A stretch of DNA of 64,000 nucleotides from assembly GCA_022824005.1 (NCBI GenBank), contig JAJEBG010000027.1:1-64000 (forward strand). The letters are read 5' to 3'. The position numbers and the translations under genes were made by a program. Below the pieces are notes generated by a model, which saw only the letters and a list, made by a program, of their open reading frames with translations, was not told the DNA's origin and did no database searches. This document shows positions 46,630 to 56,767 of the stretch, in pieces; the first letter of the stretch is position 1; every line of letters starts with the position of its first letter. This stretch comes from Paracoccaceae bacterium (GTDB lineage Bacteria; Pseudomonadota; Alphaproteobacteria; Rhodobacterales; Rhodobacteraceae).

Positions 46630-47811
46630 TCACTCCATGGCTTCAAACGCGACCGCTGTCGCTTCGCCACCCCCAATGCAAATGGCCGCGACTCCCCTCC
46701 GCCCGCCATGCGCACGCATGGCATGGATAAGGGTCACAAGAATGCGCGCGCCCGAAGCCCCGATGGGATGACCGAGGGCACACGCGCCGCCGCGCACATT
46801 GAGACGATCATGTGAGATGCCGATGTCACGCATGAACGCGAGACAGACGACGGCAAACGCCTCATTGACCTCCCAATAATCAACCTCATTAACTGTCCAA
46901 GATAATTTAGTCAGGAGTTTTTGCACCGCCAAAGAAGGCGCGGTGGTAAATTGACTGGGATGTTTGGCAGCCGTTTCATGCCCAACAATCTTTGCCAAAT
47001 GAGGTAATTTCCGCCGCTTAGCTTCTTGTTCTGTGGCGAGAATCAAGCAAGCGGCCCCATCAGATATTGACGACGAATTGGCCGCCGTGACCGTGCCATC
47101 TCGGCGAAAGGCCGGTTTTAGATGAGGAATTTTGTCAGGACGGGCCCGTTGAGGCTGTTCGTCAACTTCAATCGTGACAATGCGTCTTCCTGAGGCGACT
47201 TGAAGGGGTGAAATTTCTGGTTGCAGCGCGTCATCCTTTCGGGCGTTGATCGCACGGTCAAGCGAGGCCAAAGCAAATTCGTCTTGTTCGCGTCTTGTGA
47301 ATCGGTATTCGTCGGCACATTCTTCCGCGAATTCACCCATCAGCCGTCCCTTATCGTAAGCGTCTTCCAAACCATCAAGAAACATATGGTCGGTGGCTTC
47401 AACATGTCCTAAACGGCTTCCAGCACGCATACGGGGCAATAGGTAAGGGGCGTTCGACATGCTTTCCATGCCGCCCGCGACAACGATTTTTGCGTCGCCC
47501 AAGCCTATTCGATCATAAGCGTTCATGACCGTCTGCATACCTGAGCCACACATTTTGTTGATCGTCGTGCAAGGAACCGAATCGGGAATACCGGCACCGA
47601 GACTAGCCTGTCGAGCCGGCGCTTGACCGATGCCGGCGGCCAGCACACAACCCATCTGAACTTCGTCGATCTGATGCGGTGGAAGTGTCGAATCACGCAA
47701 CGCCGCCGCTATCGCGGCGCCGCCAAGTTCGGGGGCCGTGAGTGGCGATAATTCTCCCAACATACCGCCAATCGGGGTCCGCCGCGCGGCGGACACAATC
47801 ACTGAATTCAT
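46630..47811 (-). CDS. Acetyl-CoA C-acyltransferase (thiolase)
   Basis: A 393-residue thiolase. The nucleophilic Cys is in NKMCGSGMQTV near residue 88, the base His in GHPIGASGARIL, and the second Cys in AAICIGGGEATA near the C-terminus. It condenses two acetyl-CoA units to acetoacetyl-CoA, or works in the reverse direction in fatty-acid breakdown. No polyhydroxybutyrate or beta-oxidation partner adjoins. The ATG at 47811 is chosen because MNSVIVSAARRTPIG matches the family start. Confidence 0.95.
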   Translation of the reverse strand: MNSVIVSAARRTPIGGMLGELSPLTAPELGGAAIAAALRDSTLPPHQIDEVQMGCVLAAGIGQAPARQASLGAGIPDSVPCTTINKMCGSGMQTVMNAYDRIGLGDAKIVVAGGMESMSNAPYLLPRMRAGSRLGHVEATDHMFLDGLEDAYDKGRLMGEFAEECADEYRFTRREQDEFALASLDRAINARKDDALQPEISPLQVASGRRIVTIEVDEQPQRARPDKIPHLKPAFRRDGTVTAANSSSISDGAACLILATEQEAKRRKLPHLAKIVGHETAAKHPSQFTTAPSLAVQKLLTKLSWTVNEVDYWEVNEAFAVVCLAFMRDIGISHDRLNVRGGACALGHPIGASGARILVTLIHAMRAHGGRRGVAAICIGGGEATAVAFEAME

Positions 47812-47873
47812 TATACGAGGGTTCCGCTGTGATACATAGCTTGGCATAACAGGTGACAAAAGCCACCGATTGC

Positions 47874-48416
47874 TTATTTGACGGGGGCGATGACCATTGA
47901 CATTTGTCTTCCATCCATTTTTGGCATCGCCTCGACCTTGCCTGACTCATTCATATCTTCGGCCACCCGTTGCAGAAGATCATGCCCGAGTTCTTGATGG
48001 GCCATCTCGCGACCGCGAAACCGCATGGTAATTTTGACTTTGTCACCATTGCCAAGAAATCGGGTGATACTCTTGATTTTAGTTTCATAATCGTGGGTAT
48101 CGGTATTGGGCCTAAACTTGACCTCTTTGACATCAATGACCTTTTGCTTTCGCCGAGTCTCAGATTCGCGCTTCTGTAGCGCGTATTTATATTTGCCAAA
48201 GTCGGTGATTTTACAGACGGGAGGCGACGCGGTGGGAGAGATTTCCACAAGATCAAGTCCCTCATCAGTCGCCAATTTCAAAGCCTCGGCGGGGGACATC
48301 ACTCCATGATTTTGCCCTTGGGAGCCAATAACGCGCACCGTTGGGGCGGTAATTCCTGCATTTGCCCGGGGACGATTGTCTCGTTTGTCCGGTGCATTAA
48401 ACGGTCTTCTTGGTAT
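47874..48416 (-). CDS. infC: Translation initiation factor IF-3, apparent AUA start
   Basis: A 180-residue IF-3 that binds the 30S subunit and checks start-codon pairing. The N-domain has [14 protein letters not shown] and [26 protein letters not shown], and the C-domain has [15 protein letters not shown] and [14 protein letters not shown]. No ATG, GTG or TTG lies in frame between an upstream TGA and codon 27 (GTG at 48338), and starting there would remove conserved N-terminal residues. ATA at 48414-48416 has AAAGGA about 9 nt upstream and gives a normal length. Rare start codons on infC underlie autoregulation in E. coli (AUU). It follows thrS. Confidence 0.92.
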   Translation of the reverse strand: MPRRPFNAPDKRDNRPRANAGITAPTVRVIGSQGQNHGVMSPAEALKLATDEGLDLVEISPTASPPVCKITDFGKYKYALQKRESETRRKQKVIDVKEVKFRPNTDTHDYETKIKSITRFLGNGDKVKITMRFRGREMAHQELGHDLLQRVAEDMNESGKVEAMPKMDGRQMSMVIAPVK

Positions 48417-48534
48417 TTTCCTATGTCCTTTTCTGAATCAATGGTGGAAAATATAGATTGAGAATTGTCTATTTTCAATTGAAATCGGTTTTTCTAAACG
48501 GAATGAGACCTAATTTGTTGTTCAGCGATTCCGA

Positions 48535-50490
48535 TCACCGCAAATCCGGTGGTTTGGCCTCTTCAATTAATTGCGATTTGAGCGTGTCAAGGTCAACCTG
48601 TGTGACAGACTTTTCTCCGAGCCGGCGAACACTGACGGTATTCTCTTGCACTTCTTTCTCACCAACGGCAAGAATCACCGGAACTTTTGCAACAGAATGC
48701 TCACGAATTTTATAATTTATTTTTTCGTTTCGTAAATCTACTTTGGCCCGTAGACCTAACGAATTGAGTTGCTTTGTCACATCGTTAGCGAATCCATCAG
48801 CCTGTGATGTGATGGTCGTTACCACCACTTGCAATGGGGCCAACCAGAAGGGAAATTTGCCCTCATAATTCTCAATGAGAATCCCAATAAATCGTTCAAA
48901 AGAACCCAGAATGGCTCGATGCAGCATGACAGGACGATGTTTTGCACCATCACGCCCCACATATGTAGCCCCTAGTCGTTCGGGGAGGACAAAATCGACT
49001 TGCAGAGTCCCACATTGCCAGTCTCTACCAATCGCGTCCGTCAGCACAAATTCGAGTTTCGGGCCATAGAATGCCCCTTCTCCGGGGTTCAATTTATAGT
49101 CACAGCCCGCCGCTTCAGTGGCCGATATCAAAGCTTTCTCAGCACGGGTCCAAACGTCATCAGCACCGGCGCGTTTTGCAGGTCTGTCGGCGAATTTGAC
49201 GACAAATTCTGTGAAGCCCAAATCGGCATAAATTTGTGACAGCATGTCAATAAAGGAGGCTGTTTCGGTCTCAATTTGTGCTTCAGTACAAAAGATGTGG
49301 GCGTCATCCTGAACGAAGCCACGGGTTCGCATCAATCCATGCAACGCTCCTGAAGGTTCATAGCGGCTGCAAGCACCAAACTCGGCCATACGAAATGGCA
49401 AATCGCGGTAACTCTTTTGAATTTTATTATAGATTTGCACATGACCCGGACAGTTCATGGGCTTGAGCGCGTTACATTTGGCCTGATCGTCATGCTGAGG
49501 ATTGTCAATTTCGACGAGAAACATGTTCTCACGAAATTTTTCCCAATGCCCGGATTCTTCCCACAACGACCGTTCTAGCACCGCCGGTGTTTGTACTTCG
49601 ACATAGCCGCTTCTAGTCTGTTGCCGTGCCATGTAATCACGGAGCGTGCGATAAAGGGTCCAGCCATCGGGATGCCAGAAGACCATGCCAGGAGCTTCCT
49701 CCTGAAAATGAAAAAGATTCATCTGCACGCCCACCCGCCGATGGTCACGCTTTTGCGCCTCCGCAAGCATATGAAGGTGAGACTTGAGTTGTTTGCGGTT
49801 GCGGAAGGCGATTCCATAAATGCGCTGCAACATAGGATTTTGTGAATTTCCTCGCCAGTAAGCCCCGGCGACTTTCTCTAAAGCAAATCCGTCGGCGGGC
49901 ACTTGGCCTGTATTTGAGAGATGGGGCCCACGACAGAGGTCTTGCCAATCGCCATGCCAATACATGCGAACCGGTGAATCTTCTGGGATCGCTTCAACCA
50001 ATTCAATCTTGTACGGTTCATGATTGGCCGTGTAATGTGCAATAGCCGCCTTGCGCGCCCAGATTTCGCTCCTAATCGGCTCCCGGAGCGCGATGATCTT
50101 TTTCATTTTGTCTTCAATCTTTGATAGATCATCAGGCGTGAAAGGTTGCGCACGGTCAAAATCATAATACCAGCCGTTGTCAATGACCGGTCCGATGGTC
50201 ACTTTGGTCTCTGGCCAAATTTCTTGAACGGCTCGTGCCATGATGTGAGCCATACTGTGTCGGATCAACTCAAGGGCGACCGGTTCGTCCGACATGGTAT
50301 TGATCTTGATTTGGCCATCGCATGTTATCGGCCATGACAAATCCCAGTGAGTGCCGTTAAAGTTTGCCGAAACAGCCTTCTTTGCCAAGGATTGGGAGAT
50401 TTCATTAGCGATTTCGGCGGCGGTGATGCCGCATGGAAATGACTTTACGCTGTTGTCAGGAAATGTCAGATTTATTGAGGTCATCGTCAC
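48535..50490 (-). CDS. thrS: Threonyl-tRNA synthetase
   Basis: A 651-residue class II synthetase. It has an N-terminal TGS domain ([21 protein letters not shown]), an editing domain with [11 protein letters not shown] (the HxxxH zinc/editing site), a catalytic core with [10 protein letters not shown] and [26 protein letters not shown], and a C-terminal anticodon-binding domain. It charges tRNA-Thr, and a tRNA-Thr(UGU) gene lies at 53724. It precedes infC by 118 bp on the minus strand, the classical thrS-infC order. Confidence 0.98.
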   Translation of the reverse strand: MTMTSINLTFPDNSVKSFPCGITAAEIANEISQSLAKKAVSANFNGTHWDLSWPITCDGQIKINTMSDEPVALELIRHSMAHIMARAVQEIWPETKVTIGPVIDNGWYYDFDRAQPFTPDDLSKIEDKMKKIIALREPIRSEIWARKAAIAHYTANHEPYKIELVEAIPEDSPVRMYWHGDWQDLCRGPHLSNTGQVPADGFALEKVAGAYWRGNSQNPMLQRIYGIAFRNRKQLKSHLHMLAEAQKRDHRRVGVQMNLFHFQEEAPGMVFWHPDGWTLYRTLRDYMARQQTRSGYVEVQTPAVLERSLWEESGHWEKFRENMFLVEIDNPQHDDQAKCNALKPMNCPGHVQIYNKIQKSYRDLPFRMAEFGACSRYEPSGALHGLMRTRGFVQDDAHIFCTEAQIETETASFIDMLSQIYADLGFTEFVVKFADRPAKRAGADDVWTRAEKALISATEAAGCDYKLNPGEGAFYGPKLEFVLTDAIGRDWQCGTLQVDFVLPERLGATYVGRDGAKHRPVMLHRAILGSFERFIGILIENYEGKFPFWLAPLQVVVTTITSQADGFANDVTKQLNSLGLRAKVDLRNEKINYKIREHSVAKVPVILAVGEKEVQENTVSVRRLGEKSVTQVDLDTLKSQLIEEAKPPDLR

Positions 50491-50721
50491 ATAGGCCTTT
50501 TGTCAATTCACGATCTAACATTGCGTATTGGGCAAACCTGACTGACCGAACAATGGGTTATTGATTGTCAATCATACAAGAATTTGAATTAAGGCTTTGA
50601 AGTTCATGCCTATTGCTCTCACCCTTGTGCCATTCATACTGGATTGAGGTGAGCATTTGCAAGGAGGGACAAGTTCATAACGGTCGCCTAAAGAGGTCAT
50701 GGGCAAAAAAAGGAGAAAAGA

Positions 50722-51483
50722 GTGTCGACACAATATCTGAATTTACCCAATGGTCGTCGTATTGCCTATTGCCAATCATCGGGCCAACAACCAGGAATTG
50801 TTTTTTTGGGGGGTTATGCTTCTGACATGGATGGCACCAAAGCGCAACATATAGAGACATTTGCCAAGCAACATCGGCGGGCTTTTCTTCGGTTTGATTA
50901 TACTGGGCATGGAAAATCTTCAGGGCGGTTTGAAGATGGATGCATCAGTGAATGGCGGCAGGACGCGGAAGATATCATTCGTGAAGTGACAACAGGCCCA
51001 CAAATTTTTGTTGGCTCTTCAATGGGAGGTTGGATTTCCTTGCTGCTCGCAAAAGGTGAGTTGAAACAGCGAATCGCCGCCTTCATTGGTATCGCCGCCG
51101 CGCCCGATTTTACGGTTGATTTTGAATGTCATCGCTTAAGTCGGGTTGAGTGGCAAGACCTCCAGGAGAAGGGTTTTTGTCAAATGGCGTCGGAATATTC
51201 GGATGATGGATTGTGGGTGTCGCGCAAACTGATTGATGATGGGGCCAACAATTTGATCATGACCAAGACTCTCGATTTACCTTTTCCGGTGCGCCTTCTG
51301 CAGGGTTCAGCGGACACAGATGTTGATCAATCGGTTGCCATTCGACTCCTCAATCATATCAGAGGACGAGATGTTGAACTGCGATTGGTAAAGGACGAAG
51401 ATCACCGATTTTCCTCTGATAGATGTTTGCGCATGATTGATCACACTCTCATCGAAGTCTTTGGAATTGTTCAAGAGAGTTAA
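50722..51483 (+). CDS. Alpha/beta hydrolase (ABHD10-like)
   Basis: A 253-residue alpha/beta hydrolase. The nucleophile elbow is GSSMGGW near residue 94, the oxyanion region GYASDMDGTKA is near residue 35, and the acid and base are expected in GSADTDVDQS and DEDHRFS. The sequence resembles ABHD10-type thioesterases (FLRFDYTGHGKSSG). The GTG at 50722 has AGGAG 6 nt upstream. Its 3' end overlaps a convergent small membrane-protein gene by 4 nt. The substrate is unknown. Confidence 0.9.
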   Translation: MSTQYLNLPNGRRIAYCQSSGQQPGIVFLGGYASDMDGTKAQHIETFAKQHRRAFLRFDYTGHGKSSGRFEDGCISEWRQDAEDIIREVTTGPQIFVGSSMGGWISLLLAKGELKQRIAAFIGIAAAPDFTVDFECHRLSRVEWQDLQEKGFCQMASEYSDDGLWVSRKLIDDGANNLIMTKTLDLPFPVRLLQGSADTDVDQSVAIRLLNHIRGRDVELRLVKDEDHRFSSDRCLRMIDHTLIEVFGIVQES

Positions 51484-51707
51484 GCCAAAAGCAACGCAAT
51501 GACCGCACAGCTCGCGCCCAAAGCCGCGGTACACAAGGCAACAAGATTGATGGTGACAAGTTTGCCAAGTTTCTCTCGCAGCTCTGAATCTCCAAGCCTT
51601 GATCGGCGATGGTGCCAAACCTTGAGGATGCAGAACACGATGATGATGAGACTTGCGGCGACGAGCAGGATCCCAAAGACAAACAAGAAAGTCATCATGG
51701 ATGTCAT
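51480..51707 (-). CDS. Small two-segment membrane protein, unknown function
   Basis: A 75-residue frame encoding two hydrophobic segments (about residues 4-27 and 50-73) with a short basic/acidic loop (KVWHHRRSRLGDSELREKLGKL) between. The pattern of a hairpin membrane protein, and its fit between neighbouring genes, suggest it is real, but no family is recognised. A HIG1-like protein was considered but the motif does not fit. It overlaps the convergent hydrolase by 4 nt. Confidence 0.55.
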   Translation of the reverse strand: MTSMMTFLFVFGILLVAASLIIIVFCILKVWHHRRSRLGDSELREKLGKLVTINLVALCTAALGASCAVIALLLA

Positions 51708-51754
51708 TTCTACACTCGGTTGAGGTGATCAATCAACCTATCATAATGCATTAG

Positions 51755-51893
51755 TTATCGCTCGGTGAGGTAAGCAAGAATGGCGCGAATCATCCCAAGG
51801 CGGTTCTCGCTTTCGTGAACTATTGGATATGCCAAAAACAGAGTGCGTTTCGGGTCAATGAGAACCCGATCGATTTGCTTTTTTCTTATGGAT
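51755..51893 (-). pseudogene. Possible 3' remnant of a LysR-family regulator
   Basis: On the minus strand this frame reads KKQIDRVLIDPKRTLFLAYP and then IVHESENRLGMIRAILAYLTER before a TAA at 51755-51757. It resembles the C-terminus of LysR regulators, where an LWLVYP-like strand is followed by a RxRAxxDFL helix. It is blocked upstream by a TGA, and a frame-shifted GAPLLRFRLGD segment lies just 5'. It may be the tail of a lost gene, possibly the regulator of the adjacent ABC permease. The match rests on about 40 residues. Confidence 0.4.
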
Positions 51894-51992
51894 CACCTAA
51901 TCTGAATCTTAACAGTGGGGCACCGTTTGGGTTTTCAGTTACAAAAATTATTCATGCTTGCCCCTTGTCACATTTCTCCCCATCAGTCGTGA

Positions 51993-53651
51993 GTGAAACG
52001 GAAAGACATGACTTTCATATCGTTCGAGCGTTACCACCGTATCAATAGGGGAATGCCGGCCGCCACGGCCATTCTGTTGGCCGGTATCATTGCCTTGCCT
52101 GTGGTGTCTGTCATGGTGCTCGCGGTGACGCCCTCGGATGATATTTGGAGCCATTTGTTGTCGACGGTTCTGCCGCGCTACCTGACCAATACAATCTTGT
52201 TGACCGTCGCGGTTGGAGCCCTTGCTGGAATTGTTGGAACGGTCGCCGCGTGGCTCGTGACCCTGAACCAATTTCCCTTCCGACGTACGTTGAGTTGGAT
52301 GCTTTTTCTACCCCTCGCGGTCCCCGCCTATATCGGCGCGTATGCCCTCGTTGATTTTTTTGAATACGCCGGCCCTTTGCAATCGTCACTGCGCGCCATC
52401 TTTGGTTGGTCGAACTCAAATGAATATTTCTTTCCCGAAATCCGTTCACTCGGCGGGGCTATCATTATCTTGTCAGCGGCGCTCTACCCTTATGTTTATC
52501 TGTTGGTACGGATGGCCTTGCGTGAGCAATCAATGTTGCCCCATGATGTGGCAAGAACCCTTGGTGCCGGTCCCATCAAAAGATTTTTCAAAGTGACGGT
52601 AAGTTTGGCACGTCCGAGTATCACCGCGGGTATTGCTCTTGTTATGATGGAAACAGCGAGTGACTTTGGTGTGGTCGAATATTTTGCCGTGCAGACGCTG
52701 ACCACTGGAATCTTTTCGATTTGGCTTGACGCTCGCAATGTCGGTGGAGCGGCTCAGCTGGCATTACTGGTGATGGTCTTAATGGCCATTCTTGTCGCCG
52801 TTGAACGGACAAATCGTCGTCGAATGCGATTCTCTAATGCGTCAAATTCCTTCCGCGTATCGCATCAGAAGACTCTTCATGGTCTCAAAGCGTTTATTGC
52901 CGTCGTTTTCTGTGTCATACCGGTCGTGGTTGGATTCTTTTTGCCGATCGGAGTGGTGATGATGCACGCGCTTGGCTCGATGGATCATTGGGTTGATTCA
53001 AACCTATTGCAAGCACTGACTCACACTGTTTTCACGGGTGCCACAGCGGCGTTCATTGCGATGATTGGGGCCGTCATCATGGTTTATTCGGCGCAAATTT
53101 CTATTCATGCCATTCCACGAATTCTGACCCCATTTTCGACCCTCGGATACGCCATTCCAGGGGCTGTAATTGGCCTCGGTTTGCTCCTGCCACTCGCCTA
53201 TACTGATCATTTGCTTGCCGACCTCCTCCAATGGCTCACTGGGATTGATGTCGGTCTGGTCTTGACTGGGTCGGCCTTTGCCGTGATCCTCGCCTATTGT
53301 GTGCGTTTCTTTGCCGTCGCTCATGGGGCGGCTGATTCGGCGATTGGACGGGTCTCCCCATCGCTTGGCAGTGCCGCACGCTCGCTTGGCAAATCTCCAT
53401 CGGCCACCCTGTTTTCTGTCCATTTGCCCTTGATTCGAAGCTCGCTGCTCACCGGATTGGTGCTCGTTTTTGTCGATTGTGTAAAGGAGTTGCCGGCCAC
53501 TCTGTTGTTGCGGCCTTTTGATTTTAATACGCTGGCGACCCGAGTCTATGAAAGGGCATCGCTAGAGAATTTACCAGAAGCCGCGCCGGCCGCCTTACTT
53601 GTTACGCTTGTTGGGTCGGTCGGTGTTCTTTGGTTGGCGCGTGCCAAATAG
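51993..53651 (+). CDS. Iron-type ABC transporter permease, fused double domain (FbpB/SfuB-like)
   Basis: A 552-residue permease with about twelve membrane segments and two binding-protein-dependent transport domains in tandem. The coupling (EAA-like) loops are DVARTLGAGPIKRFFKVTVSLARP and SAARSLGKSPSATLFSVHLPLIR. These fit Fe(3+)/thiamine-type importers. There is no binding-protein or ATPase gene next to it. The FbpC-like ATPase at 3070 is a plausible but unproven partner. GTG at 51993 and ATG at 52008 are both possible starts. tRNA-Thr lies about 70 bp downstream. Confidence 0.9.
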   Translation: MKRKDMTFISFERYHRINRGMPAATAILLAGIIALPVVSVMVLAVTPSDDIWSHLLSTVLPRYLTNTILLTVAVGALAGIVGTVAAWLVTLNQFPFRRTLSWMLFLPLAVPAYIGAYALVDFFEYAGPLQSSLRAIFGWSNSNEYFFPEIRSLGGAIIILSAALYPYVYLLVRMALREQSMLPHDVARTLGAGPIKRFFKVTVSLARPSITAGIALVMMETASDFGVVEYFAVQTLTTGIFSIWLDARNVGGAAQLALLVMVLMAILVAVERTNRRRMRFSNASNSFRVSHQKTLHGLKAFIAVVFCVIPVVVGFFLPIGVVMMHALGSMDHWVDSNLLQALTHTVFTGATAAFIAMIGAVIMVYSAQISIHAIPRILTPFSTLGYAIPGAVIGLGLLLPLAYTDHLLADLLQWLTGIDVGLVLTGSAFAVILAYCVRFFAVAHGAADSAIGRVSPSLGSAARSLGKSPSATLFSVHLPLIRSSLLTGLVLVFVDCVKELPATLLLRPFDFNTLATRVYERASLENLPEAAPAALLVTLVGSVGVLWLARAK

Positions 53652-53723
53652 CACAAGCGTCAATCGCCGGGATTATATCTTGCAATTTTATCGCCGAGAC
53701 CTTTAGTAAGAAAGTGTCGCAAA

Positions 53724-53799
53724 GCCCTCATAGCTCAGCTGGAAGAGCATCTGATTTGTAATCAGGAGGTCGGGAGTTCGAGTCTCTCTGAGGGCACCA
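53724..53799 (+). tRNA. tRNA-Thr (anticodon UGU)
   Basis: A 76-nt cloverleaf with encoded CCA. The acceptor arm pairs GCCCTCA with TGAGGGC, with discriminator A and CCA at 53797-53799. The D arm holds AGCTCAGCTGGAAGAGCA. The anticodon stem is TCTGA/TCAGG with loop TTTGTAA (anticodon TGT), and the T arm carries TTCGAGT. It reads ACA and wobble codons. It lies between the ABC permease and the broken TRAP gene. Confidence 0.96.
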
Positions 53800-53937
53800 C
53801 AACTCCTCGTTTTGAGACAACAAAAATAGCCTGAATGTATTTTGCCAATGGCTCTAATATGTCGATTCCGAGAACAGCAGCAGGTGGGGTCGGGGTGCGC
53901 CGTGTCTGCATCAATTTATGAATCCCACTCTTTCTAG

Positions 53938-54903
53938 CTGACCTTGGGCAGTGAACTCGCTGCCCAAGAATGGAATGTCTCTCTTTGGGGCACTCGGCGC
54001 GCCTTTACCGAGCATTTGAAAAAAATGGCCGAATTAGTGAGCCAAAAGACCAATGGTGAATTCAAACTCAACCTGTCCTAAGGCGGTCTTTCCAAAAATA
54101 CAGAGAATCGTGAGGGGATTTTACGAGGTGCGTTCGAAATGGCACAATTTTGTGCCGGCTACCATTGTGACAAAAATCCCTCCATCACAATTCTCGAACT
54201 GCCATTCCTCGGAATCTCAAGTTTAGAGCAAAAAAGCTAAATCTCGCGGGCTCTTTATCAACATTCCGCGGTTGTAGAAGACTTGGCTTGGTGGAACGCC
54301 ACATTGCTCATGCCGTCGCCACTTCCCCAATATGATATTGTCGGAATCGGCGAAGCCCCACAATCTCTCCAAGATTTTACTGGAGTCACTGTCCGCGCCA
54401 CGGGAGGGATTGAAAAAGCAATGACCTTTATTGGTGGGCGTCCTACGTCGCAGTCCGCGACCGAGGTTTGCCAAGCTCTCAATAATGGCGTCATAGAAGC
54501 GGTCGCGTTTGCGCCGCATGCGCACATGTCTTACAGAACTATTGAGATTGGAAAATGGTGGACGACCAACCTCAATCCGGGAACGCTTAATTGTCCAATT
54601 GTCGTCAATACCGATGCTTTGGCGTCATTGAGCAATAAAGAACACGACGCTTTACCAGGATCAGTTGATGATGCTTTGGCGCATTATCTTTCTCATTACA
54701 ATGAGCAAATCATGGCAAAGTTGGAACCCATTCTCAACAAATTTGGTATCATAAGAGTGACCTTTGACGAGAGCGAACTCGCGGCCCTTCGTGACGCGGT
54801 CGCGGAACCTGCTGCGCAAATGTGGATTGAGGAAAACACGGCGCGTGGATTGCCCGCTCAATCACTCTATGATCTCGTCAAAAGCATGGTCGACGCCCCT
54901 TGA
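53938..54903 (+). pseudogene. TRAP transporter solute-binding protein (DctP-like), broken by in-frame stops
   Basis: One frame runs for about 320 codons to a TGA at 54901-54903 and reads as a DctP-type binding protein. It includes the mature start EWNVSLWGTRRAFTEHL, GGLSKNTENREGILRGAFEMAQFCAGYH, LELPFLG, and the C-terminal lobe with GFTVRATGG-like GVTVRATGGIEKAMTFIGG. TAA codons at 54079-54081 and 54238-54240 interrupt it, the first replacing a Tyr expected before GGL. A TAG at 53935-53937 lies in the presumed signal peptide. There is no frameshift. No TRAP permease genes (dctQ, dctM) follow. The 5' end is uncertain. Confidence 0.85.
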
Positions 54904-55207
54904 TCCAACACCCGATCTCAATCGCGACCAAGACGATTAAAATCACTGAAGACGCGACAAAAAAACTCCCAATAAAATATGAGGGGGAGGTTCTCCATTT
55001 CGCGGCAAAAGCCGGCGATTCGTTGGTAGACCTCGTCAAAGACCGCACCGATGAGAGCAAGAAATTGCGTTTAATTTTACGATCATTTAGATCACATCTT
55101 TCTTTCTGTGGGTTCTCATTGCCTCCTACATCGGCATGACTTGCTGAAATTTGATTATCAATGTTAATGAGTGCCAATCCTTTGCAGAATCGCTGACAGA
55201 CCTTCCC
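54904..55207. other. Gap between broken TRAP gene and pntA, no gene recognised
   Basis: About 300 bp where the small TRAP permease would be expected if the transporter were intact. A 79-codon frame from a TTG at 54900 shows no hydrophobic segment or family resemblance. A short hydrophobic run (FFLWVLIASYIGM, about 55100-55135) could be a scrap of a membrane protein. The pntA promoter is presumably here. Confidence 0.35.
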
Positions 55208-56767
55208 ATGATCATTGGAACGCTAAAAGAAAACTTTTCGGGTGAAGCCCGCGTGGCGATCACGCCAGAGTCGGCCAAACGATTGTCAAAGCTTGGTCAT
55301 AGCGTCATTATTGAGGCCGATGCTGGACACATGTCCGGGTTTGATAACCGCGCTTACGAAGCGAGCGGAGCCACCATCAAATCCGATGCGGCCTCCATAT
55401 GGGCAGAAGCCGACGTGATGGCCAAAGTCCGCCCGCCCGAGGATGTTGAAAGTCTTCGCCACAGACAAACCCTTATTTCTTTTTTCTATCCGTCTCAAAA
55501 TAACGAATTGTTGCAAGCGGCCAAAGATAAAGGGGCCACGGTGGTGGCGATGGATATGGTGCCTCGTATTTCAAGAGCGCAGAAAATGGACGCTTTATCA
55601 TCGATGGCCAATATTGCCGGCTACCGTGCGGTCATTGAAGCGGGCAGTCACTTTGGGCGTTTCTTTACGGGACAAATCACCGCCGCGGGGAAAGTGCCTC
55701 CCGGCAAAGTCTTGGTGATTGGCGCGGGTGTAGCGGGTCTATCGGCGATTGGCACTGCGATATCGCTGGGGGCGATTGTCAGAGCCTTTGATGTGCGCCC
55801 CGAGGTGGCCGAGCAAATCCAATCCATGGGCGGTGAATTCCTTTTTCTTGATTTTGAAGAAGATGGAGGCGGCACTGGTGGATATGCCAAACCTTCATCC
55901 CCTGAGTTTCGAGAAAAACAACTTGAACTGTTTCGTCATCAAGCCAAAGAGATTGATATTGTCATCACCACAGCGCTGATACCGGGAATCGATGCGCCCA
56001 AATTGTGGCTTGAGGATATGGTGAAAGCAATGAAGCCCGGTTCAGTGATTGTCGACCTAGCGGCGGAGCGAGGCGGCAATTGCGAGATGACGGTCGCGGA
56101 TCAGAAAATCGTCACAGAAAACGGCGTGACCATTATTGGTTACACCGATTATCCGAGCCGAATGGCGGCTCAAGCGTCGACTCTATACGGCAGCAATATC
56201 TTTCATATGATTTCTGAACTCACGCCTAATAAAGACGGCATTCTTGTTCACAATATGGATGACGAGGTGATTCGAGGTTCGACCGTGACCCACAATGGTG
56301 AAATCACCTTTCCTCCGCCGCCGCCAAAGATGTCGGCAGTCGCGCCGCCTCAAGCGGCCAAAAAGAAAGAAATGACTGATGAAGAACGGCGGGAGGAAAG
56401 AAGTGCCCAATTCCGCCGATCAACGCGCAAACAGGCTCTTTTGTTGCTTGGCGGGACGATGGTCACCATTGCCATCGGCGTGGTGGCACCGGCCAGTTTC
56501 ATGCAACATTTTATTGTTTTTGTTCTGAGTTGCTTTGTGGGTTTCCAAGTGATTTGGAACGTCAACCACGCTTTACACACGCCCCTGATGTCTGTGACCA
56601 ATGCCATTTCTGGTATAATTATATTGGGCGCGTTGCTACAAATGGGATCATCGCAAAATGTGGTTTTGATATTGGCATCAATTTCTATCCTCATTGCCAG
56701 CATCAATATTGTCGGCGGTTTTCTCGTCACTCGGCGTATGTTGGCGATGTTTCAGCGGAGTTCGTAA
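55208..56767 (+). CDS. pntA: NAD(P) transhydrogenase subunit alpha
   Basis: A 519-residue alpha subunit. It has an N-terminal alanine-dehydrogenase-like NAD(H)-binding domain ([15 protein letters not shown], then [17 protein letters not shown] near residue 175) and a C-terminal membrane part with four segments. This is the full-length E. coli-type PntA, not the split PntAA/PntAB found in many alphaproteobacteria. With PntB it couples proton flow to NADPH formation. The linker at about 365-420 is Pro/Lys/Glu-rich. pntB starts at the base after the stop codon (56768). Confidence 0.96.
   Translation: MIIGTLKENFSGEARVAITPESAKRLSKLGHSVIIEADAGHMSGFDNRAYEASGATIKSDAASIWAEADVMAKVRPPEDVESLRHRQTLISFFYPSQNNELLQAAKDKGATVVAMDMVPRISRAQKMDALSSMANIAGYRAVIEAGSHFGRFFTGQITAAGKVPPGKVLVIGAGVAGLSAIGTAISLGAIVRAFDVRPEVAEQIQSMGGEFLFLDFEEDGGGTGGYAKPSSPEFREKQLELFRHQAKEIDIVITTALIPGIDAPKLWLEDMVKAMKPGSVIVDLAAERGGNCEMTVADQKIVTENGVTIIGYTDYPSRMAAQASTLYGSNIFHMISELTPNKDGILVHNMDDEVIRGSTVTHNGEITFPPPPPKMSAVAPPQAAKKKEMTDEERREERSAQFRRSTRKQALLLLGGTMVTIAIGVVAPASFMQHFIVFVLSCFVGFQVIWNVNHALHTPLMSVTNAISGIIILGALLQMGSSQNVVLILASISILIASINIVGGFLVTRRMLAMFQRSS

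Noticed and set aside
51815..52048. 77-codon plus-strand frame before the ABC permease
   Set aside because: The same DNA reads as a LysR-like tail on the other strand, and the frame has no ribosome binding site or family.
54900..55139. 79-codon frame following the broken TRAP gene as a possible small permease
   Set aside because: It has no membrane segment and starts with TTG overlapping the previous stop. A DctQ protein would have four segments.
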